Both the position numbers and the translations under genes were made by a program. Below the pieces are notes generated by a model. It ran no database searches. It was given only the letters and a program-made list of their open reading frames with translations, and had not been told where the DNA came from. Shown here piece after piece: positions 15,301 to 27,300 of a stretch of 64,000 nt of DNA. The stretch is from Patiria pectinifera (taxonomy: Eukaryota; Echinodermata; Asteroidea; Valvatida; Asterinidae). The stretch covers positions 13,076,932 through 13,140,931 of the forward strand of contig CM057138.1 of NCBI GenBank assembly GCA_029964075.1, written 5' to 3'. The number at the start of each line of letters is the position of its first letter. The first letter of the stretch is position 1.

Positions 15301-18300
15301 ATCAGTTGTACAGATGGTGACAGCAATCAGGTGATGTCAGCTGGCACATTCAATTTGGGCACAACAACAGTCACCTGCACTGTGTCTGATGCCGCTTTGA
15401 ACTCAGATACGTGCATGTTCACCGTAGAAATCATCGGTAAGACTGAGTAATGGCACTTTGTTCTCGAAAATGCTAAACCATGAGAAGCAATCGAACCAGT
15501 TATTGTTTACGACCGCCAAACAAGCCCTTGACGACATCAATTTTAGAACTATCGATATAAGCTCCGATTAAATGTTCTAAATTGGTTCGTCTTTATTAAT
15601 AAAAGGGGCAGCTTTGTTTTTTGCATCCAGCTTTTTCTCTTCTACTTGACTTTATGCTTCCTTACAGATACTGAGAACCCTAACATCACATGTCCTAACT
15701 CAGTCACGGATATATCCACCGACGCTGGAGTTTCGACTGCTTCAGTTACGTGGTCACCTGCACCGTCGGCTACGGATAATGTGGACACCTTTACTGCAAG
15801 TAACATCAGTTGTACAGATGGTGACAGCAATCAGGTGATGTCAGGTGGTACATTCAATTTGGACACTACGACAGTCACCTGCACTGTATCTGATGCCGCT
15901 GGGAACTCAGATACGTGCATGTTCACTATGGAAATCATCGGTAAGACTGAGTAGTGGTTCTTTGTTCTCGAAAATGTTAAACGAATGAGAAACAATCGAA
16001 CCAGCTATTTGTTACGACCGCCAAACATGCCCCTGACGACAATAATTTCACGATAACCGATTTTTTTCAAAGCTCCGATAAAATGTACTTAATTGGTTTG
16101 TCTTCACTTACAAAAAAAGGCAGTTTTGTTTCTTGGTATCCAGCTTATTCACTTTTATTTGATTCTATGCTGCCATACAGATACAGAGAAACCTAACATC
16201 ACATGTCCTAACTCAGTCACGGACATGTCCACGGACGCTGGAGTTTCGACTGCTTCAGTTACGTGGTCACCTGCACCGTCGGCTACGGATAATGTGGACA
16301 CCTTAACTGCAAGTGACATCAGTTGTACAGATGGTGAAAGCAATCAGGTGATGTCAGGCGGCACATTCAATTTGGGCATTACGACAGTCACCTGCACAGT
16401 ATCTGATGCCGCTTGGAACTCAGATACGTGCATGTTCACCGTAGAAATCATCGGTAAGACTGAGTAGTGGTTCTTTGTTCTTGAAAATGCTAAACCATTC
16501 AGAAATCATCGAGCTTATTCACTTTTATTTGATTCTATGCTTCCTTACAGATACGGAGAACCCTAACATCACATGTCCTAACTCAGTGACGGAAATGTCC
16601 ACGGACGTTGGCGTTTCGACTGCTTCAGTTACTTGGTCACCAGTACCGTCGGCTACAGATAATGTGGACACCTTAACTGCCAGTAACATCAGTTGTACAG
16701 ATGGTGACAGCAATCAGGTGATGTCAGGTGGCACATTCAATTTGGGCACAACGGCAGTCTCCTGCACTGTATCTGATACAGCTGGAAACTCGGATACGTG
16801 CATGTTCACCATAGGAATCATCGGTAAGACTTAGTAGTGGTTCTTTGTTTTTTGAAAATGCTAAACCATTCAGAAATCATCGAACCAGTTATCGGTTACG
16901 ACCGACAAACATGCCCTTGCGACAATAAGTGAGGACTACCGATTTTTTTAAAGCTCCCATTTAATGTATTGAATTGGTTTGTATTGATTAACAAAAAAGG
17001 CAGCTTTGTTTTTGGCATTCAGCTTATTCAATTCTGTTTCATTTTATGCTGCCTTACAGATACTGATAAGCCTAACATCACATGTTCTAACTCAGTCACG
17101 AACATTTCCACGGATCCTGGCGTTTCGACTGCTTCAGTTACGTGGTCACCAGCACCATCGGCAACGGATAATGTGGACACCTTTACTGCAAATAACATCA
17201 GTTGTACAGATTATAACAGCAATCAGGTGATGTCAGGTGACACATTCAATTTGGGCACTACGACAGTCACCTGCACTGTATCTGATGCCGCTAGGAACTC
17301 AGATACGTGCATGTTCATCATCGAAATCATCGGTAAGACTGAATAGTGGTTCTTTTTTTCTCGAATATTCTTAACCAATGAGAAACGATTATACTGTGCC
17401 AGTTATTGGTTACGTTCGCCAAACATGCCCTTGCGACAATACTTGAGGACTACCGATTTTTTTTTAAGCTCCTATTAAATATACTGAATTGGTTTGTATT
17501 GATGTACAAAAGAGGCAGCTTTGTTTTTGGCATTCAGCTTATTCACTTCTGTTTGATTTCATGCTGCCTTACAGATACTAAGAACCCTAACATCCCATGT
17601 CCTAGCTCAGTGACGGACATGTCTACGGATCCTGGCATTTCGACTGCTTCAGTTACGTGGTCACCAGCACCGTGGGCTACGGATAATGTGGACACCTTAA
17701 CTGCAAATATCATCAGCTGTACAGATGGTGACAGCAATCAGGTGATGTCAGGTGGAACATTCAATTTGGGCATCACGACAGTCACCTGCACTGTATCTGA
17801 TGCCGCTAGGAACTCAGATACGTGCATTTTCATCATCGAAATCATCGGTAAGACTCAATAGTGGTTCTTTTTTTTCTCGAAAATGCTCAGCCAATGAGAA
17901 ACGATTAAATTGTGCCAGTTATTGGTTACGTTCGCCAAACATACCCCTGGCCCTGACGACAAAAATTCAGGACTACCGTGTTTTTTTTTCAAAGCTCCGT
18001 TTAAATGTGCTGAATTGGTTTGTCTTTACTTACAAAAGTGTTAGCTTTGTTTTTGGCATCCAGCATATTCAATTACGTTTGATTTCATGCTGCCTTACAG
18101 ATACTGAGAAGCCTAACATCACATGTCCTAAGTCAGTCACGGACATGTCCACGGACGCTGGAGTTTCGACCGCTTCAGTTACGTGGTCACCAGCACCGTG
18201 GGCTATAGATAATGTGGACACCTTAACTGCAAGTAACATCAGTTGTACAGATGGTGACAGCAATCAGGTGATGTCAGGTGGCACATTCAATTTTGGCACA

Positions 18301-21300
18301 ACGACAGTCACCTGCACTGCATCTGATGCCGCTTGGAACTCAGATACGTGCATGTTCACCATGGAAATCATCGGTAAGACTAAATAGTACGAGTTGTCAA
18401 AAATGCTAAACCATTAAGAAAACATCGAACCAGTTAAGTTCCAAATAAATGTTCTAAATTGGTTAGTGTTTATTTACAAAAGAGGCAGCTTTGTTTTTGG
18501 CATCCAGCTTATTCAATTCTGTTTGATTTCATGCTGCCTTACAGATACTGAGAAGCCTAACATCACATGTCCCAACTCAGTGACGGAAATGTCCACGGAT
18601 CCTGGCATTTCGACTGCTTCAGTTACGTGGTCACCAGCACTGTCTGCTACGGATAATGTGGACACCTTAACTGCAAGTAACATCAGTTGTACAGATGGTG
18701 ACAGCAATCAAGTGATGTCAGGTGGCACATTCAATTTGGGCACTACGACAGTCACCTGCACTGTATCTGATGCCGCTGGGAACTCAGATACGTGCATGTT
18801 CACCATAGAAATCATCGGTAAGACTAAATAGTGACTCTTTGTTGTCAAAAATGCTAAACCATTAAGGAAACATCGAGCCAGTTATTGGTTACGACCGCCA
18901 AACATGGCCCGGATGACAATACTTTCAAGACTACCGAATTTTTTCAAAGTTCTAAATAAATGTACTAAATTGGTTAGTCGTTACTTACAAAAGAGGCAGT
19001 TTTGTTTTTGGCATCCAGCTTATTCAATTCTGTTTGATTTCATGCTTCCTTACAGATACTGAGAAGCCTAACATCAGATGTCCTCACTCAGTGACGGATA
19101 TGTCCACGGATCCTGGCATGTCGACCGCTTCAGTTACTTGGTCACCTGCACCGTCTGCTACAGATAATGTGGACACCTTAACTGCAAGTAACATCAGTTG
19201 TACAGATGGTGACAGCAATCAGGTGATGTCAGGTGGCACATTCAATTTGGACACTACGACAGTCACCTGCACTGTATCTGATGCCGCTTGGAATTCAGAT
19301 ACGTGCATGTTCACCATAGAAATCATCGGTAAGACTGAATAGTGGCTCTTTGTTCTCGAAAAATGCTCAAGTAATAAGAAAACATCGAACCAGTTATTGG
19401 TTACGACCGCCAAACATAGCCCTGGCGACAATACATTCAGGACCACCAAATTTTTTAAAGCTCCAAATAAATGTACTGAATTGGTTTGTCTTTACTTAAA
19501 AAAGAGGCACCTTTGTTTTTGGCATCCAGCTTATTCAATTCTGTTTGATTTTATGCTGCCTTACAGATACTGAGAAGCCTAACATCACATGTCCCAACTC
19601 AGTGACGGACATGTCCACGGATCCTGGCATTTCGACTGCTTTAGTTACGTGGTCACCAACACCCTGGGCTACAGATAATGTTGACACCTTAACTGCAAGT
19701 AACATCAGTTGTACAGATGGTGACAGCAATCAGGTGATGTCAGGTGGCACATTCAATTTGGGCATTACGACAGTCATCTGCAATGTATCTGATGCCGCTA
19801 GGAACTCAGATACGTGCATTTTTATCATCGGTATCATCGGTAAGACTGAATGGTGGTTCTTTTTTCTCGAAAATGCTCAGCCATTGAGAAACGATTATAT
19901 TGTACCAGTTATTGGTTACGTTCGCCAAACATACCCCTGACGCCGAAAATTCAGGACTACCGATTTTTTTCAAAGCTCCGTTTAAATGTGCTGAATTGGT
20001 TTGTCTTTACTTATAAAAGAGGCAGCTTTGTTTTTGGCATCCAGCTTATTCAATTACGTTTGATTTCATGCTGCCTTACAGATACTGAGAAGCCTAACAT
20101 CACATGTCCTAACTCAGTCACGGACATGTCCACGGACGCTGGAGTTTCGACTGCTTCAGTTACGTGGTCACCAGCACCGTGGGCTACAGATAATGTGGAC
20201 ACCTTAACTGCAAGTAACATCAGTTGTACAGATGGAGACAGCAATCAGGTGATGTCAGGTGGCACATTCAATTTGGGTACAACGACAGTCACCTGCACTG
20301 TGTCTGATGCCGCTTGGAACTCAGATACGTGCATGTTCACCATCGAAATCATCGGTAAGACTGCATAGCTGCTCTTTTCCCCCTAAAATGCTAAACCATC
20401 GAGAAACAATCGAACCAGTTCTTGGTTACGACCGCCAAACCTGCCACTGACGACAATAATTTCAGGACTATTTTTTTCAAACCTCCGATTAAATTTACTG
20501 AATTGGTTTCGTCTTTTGTTTTACCACCTTTTTTAGTTTGACAGTCTATTCAGGTTTCAAACGTGGGTTGTCATTAAGTCAAACGGTTTGGCCTGTGACC
20601 TGTCAGATAATTTAACAAATCCCTCACTTTCCTCAACTATAGTCAGTTCTTGCAATTTATCGGTGATGGCAGCACCATCCACTGATGCTGTAATAGTATT
20701 GGTATTTTGGTTTATTAATAACAAAATAAACAAGTCGGTAGCCACAGATTTTACTAAATAGGCCTTTTTTGCAATCAAACGTTGTGGAACAGCGAACATT
20801 TTTTATCGATCAAACTCGTATTGTTCCTCCAGTCTGTGACACCTTTCATTCATAAATTAATACAAATAAATAATTTTGTATTTCCTTTTTTAGACTGCCA
20901 GGTGATAAGTTGTCTGAATGGAGGGACATTCGATGCTGAGTTTTGCGAGTGTGTTTGTCCACTTACACATTCAGGAGTGACATGCTCTGGTAACATATAA
21001 CAATGAATTATTTTCCTTTGGATTGAAGAATTTGTCTTGGTCGTTCACACTTCCAAACTTTGCTGCTTGCCACTTGACTATGAGAGGATTAGTATATGAG
21101 TGCATATTACTTCTTGAAAGTCCATCCCAGGAGACCTGACCGAGTACAATTCAAGAATGCTTATTAGGCCAAAAAAAAATTCGGTATCTGGTCAGACCAA
21201 AGTTCCGGAATTGACGCGGCCACGCGGCTTTTTTTTTTTTTTTTCTTTTTTTTTTTCTTCAAGCTTGGATTGTACAGACAAGGTGGGGTACTATTTTGCT

Positions 21301-24300
21301 TTTTTTGGTGTCCTCATGTACATTGGTGTCCTCCATAATTTGCCTTAGTGCTTTCGATTATTTGCCTTGGTGCAATTTCCCATTTCTTGGTGCTCTTTGG
21401 TAAAAAAAATTGAGGAGGTGCGGAAATAGAGGGCGCTGTTGAAACTACCGCGGAACATTTTGGAAAAAAAAAGATCGACGCGCATGATTAAAATCGACGC
21501 GCGCGCTGACCAGAGACCGACTTAATTTTTTTTTTTGGCCTTATGTATGTAGTATTCTTACGTACGGTAGCCTTCTATAGTTTGTGAAAAAAAATCCTAA
21601 AATGCCAATTTTAGATAATTTGATGGGTTAGAAAAAAAATCTCGTAGGCTAGTATTTTATAACTGTTACCAGATAGTGCGTCGACGCAATTCTGTTTGTG
21701 TGTGATCGGCAAGTGTAGCCACCTCTAAAACCTTTCAGCACACGAAGTCTTTACTGCGCAAAATGCTCAATTATTGACAAACCACCATATCTGTTCATGG
21801 CGTTTTTGCAACTTTCGGTGGTCGACTGCAGTTCCAAAAACGCATTATTTTCAGTAACTCGACATCAACCCTAAAGTTCTTCTCGTTGTTACGTTTTCAG
21901 CCTCTACGTCATGAATGATCTTCGATCGGAATTTATATAATAAAAAAAAACCTTGTTTTGCAGATGAGGATCCGTGTCTGTCTGGAAATAGATGCCCTGG
22001 TGCTCATCACTACTGTTTACCAGACTCAAACCAAGATGGCTTCACTTGCATTTGCAATGTTTTCAATGGGTTTTTCCTGCAGGACGATGGTTCATGTCGA
22101 GGTAAGTGGAGTACGTCATATATGCCTACCAAGTGCACGTTGAAGTGTTGTTTTGGTATAAGATTGACAGAATGAGGATCTTCATAAAGCCCGCCTCCTC
22201 CGAACACATGCTCTAGTAAAAATGATTTGATATTGGGATTATGTTAGCATCTTATGGGAGATTCTTCAGCACCCGCGTTTTGTGAAACAACATCTCTCTA
22301 CTCTTGTTTGGAACAAGATAAGAAGGACTGCCGTCCGTGGGCTGTATCATGTTATAAATCTTCAAGCATAATATCAAACTTCCCGCATCGTATTCAAATT
22401 AAGCAAACTAAACATTGTCCATTAAATCCCCTTCATTCGGTAGAGGTATTGAATATTATATTTTTGCGACACAGTTTGCTGTGGATATTTCTGTTGATAA
22501 ATCACATGCAGAGTTATATTTGCTTCTAGGATATTAACCCCTCCCCCTTTTTTCAACAGAACTTCCGCCTAAACAGATTGTGTTGACAGCTGATTTGGAT
22601 TTCAATCAGGCCTACGAAAATCCGTCATCAACTGCATTCCAGAGACTTGCTGCTGCGTTTGAACGGGCGGTAATATGCTAGTTGATTAGGAATAGTAATT
22701 ATTGTGGAAAAGAATTCACATGAACACATTTGCTAAATTTGCGGGTACTAGTAATCATAGATGTTACAAAAACCCAGCCAAGGACATGTACGGTTGTCTG
22801 TAAACCAATTTCTCTGATGTTGATCTTGCAGTATGCAGAGAATGTTTCATATAGTACTTATTTTAGTAAAATTATACCTGACGGCCTTTAGCTTGAACGT
22901 GACATAGTTTGAGGCAGAACGGACAATCGGGTGTGTAATTCCATTGGGTTAGCATTAATTTATTGGTACTTTACCTTCAGATTTTCATGAGATTGAAAGA
23001 GAATCCATCTACCAACGGTGTATCTTCAGTTCACGTCACGTGGATGGAGGAAGGCAGCGTTGTCGTGAGGTCTATGGCTTCATTTGAAAGCGGTGCGCCC
23101 TCAAACGCCACCCTGCAGGAAGTCATGTCAAGCAGTCCATCGCTAAACGACGGCAATACAGTCATCAACTTAATCAACCAGGATTCCATGATTGTGAATG
23201 GTAATGCACAGTTCGTCCATAGAGCAAGGACCCAAGGAGTCAGACCTCTTGGGCGATTTACATTTTGACCATTAACATACCAATTCCTCAGGAATGTCTA
23301 TAGCTACAGCACTGTGACCGCAAGCCTCGACTATTCAAAGCGTGAATGCCAGCGGCCTTTGAACACGATGATCGTCGCCGCCTTTTTAGTTGGTAACCAA
23401 CAACCTCCCTATATGCTGCATAATAAGTCATGTCACGTCGCTGCTCTTTTTTGAAAAATATATTTTACGACAAGATAGGTTTTTACAACTGCGCAGTTGT
23501 TGGTGCTTAAAAAGCGTTATCTGTCCCTGTAATTTGGAGATAAATTGGATTTCTTTCAGATAAGTTTTCATGTATTTTCAGAACTTATAATTGGCAATAT
23601 ATCATTGATGAAATGTGTTTTTTTGGAAAATTTCACAAGTTTTCACACTAAAGGTACAGAGCATTTTGTTCTTCATGAAATGATTGTTTCAGTGATGTTG
23701 ACCACATTGTTAGCCAGTATTAGCCAACTCCGAACAAACACTTCAAAATCATTCATTTTTAGCGATGTATGACAACTGCGCATGCGTATTTACCATGGTA
23801 CTGTCTACGAAGCCATGCAAACTCCTTTTTTTGGCATTAGTGAGCGCGGATCTCTATTGTGTCGAGATTAGCGTAGTGAGCAACTGAGCAAGCTGGCGCC
23901 AGGTGCTTTCTATTGTAGCTTTCGAGCGCGGCGACCATCATTTTACTTTTGAAGTCTTGGAGTACGAACTCCTTGGGTCCTTGCTCTATGGTAATTTTTG
24001 TGCACATCAACGTTTAATGGGCATTATAAATAAAATTGATCCCGATGGTGCCAAAACTGATGAAACGGTCCCCGTTCCGTACCGATGCTACAGTTTGAGT
24101 TTTAACGAACGAAGCGTTGTTAGCGTGACGTCAGAACAGTCAGAGTCTTTTGGTCTGGAAACCGACCACATACACCGTCTTTGTAGTGCATATCGCGGGC
24201 GGCGTCAGACGGGCCAATCACGGGGCCACGTAATAAATGCTGCGGATAATTTGGTATCGCTCTGATGCTCCGGGCACTCGTCATGTCCGGATTGTAAGTG

Positions 24301-27300
24301 CGATTCAAAATTATTAGCAGCGTTTATCACGTAGTCTCGTGATTGGTTCGTCTGACGCCGCCCGCGATATGCACTATAAAGACGGTGTCTGTGGTCAGTT
24401 CCCAGATCAAAAGACTCTGACGTCACGTCAACAACGCTTCGCGTGCACGTTAAAACGTTAATATTAAATACTCGAGTTGTAGCTTCAGTACGGAACGGGG
24501 ACCGTTTTCATCATGTTTTTTTTTGCACCATCGGGATCGATTCAACCCTTATACTTATGAACGTGAGTATGTCAAGAAGTACTGGGCATAGGTATTGGGG
24601 TACAAATATACTGCGGTCGCTCCAAAACTCACAGGCCAACATGCTGACAGATTGATTGAATAATATTCGTGGAGTACACAGCATGTTCGCGTTGGTATGC
24701 CTATCTATGGGTATTACGAGTAATACCCATAGTTCTAGGGGTAGTGCTTATTCCCTTGTTTGGCCACGGAAGATAGCAATATGCTTCCATGCATGCTTCA
24801 AAAAAGATGTGCATTATCCCATTCTTTTCTGCATTATAATTAACCACTCCAATTGTCCGCAATCATTGACCTTTATGTCTTTATGTTTTTGGTTCGGGTA
24901 AATACCAAAAGGTTTACCGAATCCAAATAGCGCCCTCGTATTGCATCCGCCGTAACCGAGAAAAACTAAAAGACAGTCTTGTTATTCTATTTAACGACCT
25001 TTGTAAACTTCAATTGCCAAAAAAGTACATTCTTCAATATTCATGTACAATCCACTTTCAGTTTGAAGATTTTTGTTTTTCATGACAGATGGGGAAGCAG
25101 TCTGTGTACCTACCTATTGCAAGAATGATGGGAGGTGTGAGACGACTGGCAAATCCAATTTCCCTTACGTATCGTTTACGTGCAGGTAACACAGAAATCC
25201 ATGAACAATATAGAAGGCACTCAGAGAGCGCAAACCTATAGGTTAAACATTTCCCCGCCATATTGTCAGTACGCCCAACAGAAATGGCGAAGAATCATCA
25301 AGTATAATCCTGGGTCCAGACCCAGATCTGGATCACTTCCGAAATCTAATCGATTTGTACTTGCACCAAAGACCACCCCTAAAACAAATTTCATGCAAAT
25401 CCGTCCATAACGTTGTGAGTATTCTTGTTAACCGACAAACCAACCAACCAACCAACCAACCAACAAAATCCGATGAAACATAACGTTCATTTTTCAACAT
25501 TATGCAAAATGTAATTTTAATTCTATTTTTCTTTCTTTTAGCTGTCAGGCTTCATACACCGGGAAACGTTGCGAGATAAAAGTTGAAGGTAAAAGGCTTG
25601 TAAAAAAAAATGCTGTCGTGTCTGCATGTGACAGATAACCAGTCTATTAGAGTACATTGTATGTCAAAGGTCAACTCGTGTAAGCGTTGCGGTGCGCGGA
25701 GCCATGTTGAATAAACGTGTGTTATGAAGCTGTAAGCCAAACCGAGCTGGAGTTGTTGTGGTGCTATTTGCGTCCCAAGTTGTTTAAATACGAATCCCCA
25801 TCAAAGGATATAACATTGGCGACGAGGTAAACAATGGAGAAAACCGTGATTCCCACCTTCGACTGCTTTTCAGAGCCGGCAACCCTCGGGCCGCGTTGGG
25901 AAAGGTGGCTCACGTCGTTCGAACTGTACGCGGACGGTAAGGGCCACATCGTTGGATCTGCCACCGCACCCGAGGTAAAGCAAAGACGACGGGCGTTGCT
26001 GCTCCACCTTGCGGGCCCAGATGTTCAGGAAATTTTTCAAACCCTGCCGAACACGGGTGACCCTGCCGACTACGACGCTGCAAAAAAAGCGCTGAATGCC
26101 TACTTTGTTCCCCGGAAGAACGCGGCATTCTCACGGCAAACATTTCATCAGTTGTCACAGAAGGAAGGAGAGACTGTGCTACAATTTGTAACCAGACTTC
26201 GGAGGGCGGCCAGGGATTGCGATTTTGGAGGGGAAAAGGACAATCAGATCAGGGATGCTGTGTTGAGTAAGTGCAAATCCAATTATGTTAGACGCAAACT
26301 GTTGGAAACTGGGGCTGAACTGACACTGGATAAGGCACTGCAAATAGCTGATAAATGTGAAAAGGTGGAAGGACAAATGGCTGCACTGTCTGGCAAAAGC
26401 AAAGACCCCAAATCTGACTCTGTAAACCGTGTGTCAGACAAGAAACAGAAATCCCGTGACAAGCAGTATAAACCCAAAATGGAAACCAAACACTTATGGT
26501 CGCCACAATCACAAACGGGAAATCGGCGTACAAAACCTGAACCGACCCCCAAAGGTGCTTGCTACAGATGTGGTCGAACCGGACATTTCGGCCGTGACTC
26601 GAACTGTCCCGCGAGGGGTCAAACATGCCAAAAGTGTTCTGGCAGGGACCACTTCGCAAAGATGTGCAAAACAAAAACCAAGCCCAGAGTCAACCAAGTG
26701 GGTGAGGAACACACTAACCCCGAGGCTTCACAAGATTACGCCTTCCTCATCCGAGAGGGACCACATTCGAACATGTTGAAGATCAAGGTGGGCGGAGTCG
26801 ACCTTAACATGCTGATTGACTCAGGAGCAACGAGCAACATCATCGACGAGCAGACTTGGGACTCACTCAAACAGAACAAAATTCAGTGTGAATCCCATGT
26901 AGCCCCACCAGACAGAAAGCTGTGGGCGTATGGCGCAGACCGTCCCCTGTCACTCAAGGGCACATTCGAGTGCGAAGTGCAGATATCAGGCAGATCTACC
27001 CGAGCCGAATTCATCGTAATCAAAGGAAAGGGAGTACCGTTACTTGGCAAAGACACAGCAATGAAACTGAGCGTACTCCAAATCGGAATCAATGCTGTAA
27101 GCGGCCACGCCGGGACTATAGATGAGGTCAAAGTTGACAGGTGCGCTAAGAACAGCTCAGCTACGAACTGTGACAAGGCCAAGCAGTACCAGCAGCAGTT
27201 TCCTGGGGTGTTCGGAGGCGTGGGTAAGCTGAAAACTGAGCAAGTTAAGCTCCACATCGACACCTCGGTTACGCCAGTTGCGCAGCCCCTTAGGCGAACA

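Larger units (their letters stand above)
23201..25088 (+). other. Intron between SEA and EGF 3
   Basis: This 1.9-kb intron contains a large inverted repeat (24037-24543) and a perfect 13-bp-arm palindrome (24705-24732). It ends TTTTGTTTTTCATGACAG. I find no additional in-frame exon with a domain signature. Confidence 0.65.

Noticed and set aside
494..16713. Recurrent ~62-codon open frames on the minus strand in almost every HYR unit
   Set aside because: They lie exactly opposite the HYR exons and repeat because the exons repeat; no independent splice or start context. Antisense shadows.
1..20354. Regular repeats with spacers, superficially like a CRISPR array
   Set aside because: Units are 273-bp coding exons with introns that are themselves homologous, in animal DNA.
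20557..20799. 80-codon minus-strand open frame in an intron
   Set aside because: No family motif, no splice or promoter support; length is compatible with chance.
22832..22866. Possible extra small exon after CTTGCAG within the SEA domain
   Set aside because: The exon at 22560-22669 joins at phase 0 directly to 22981, completing the SEA fold; adding this piece breaks the domain and lacks a good donor.
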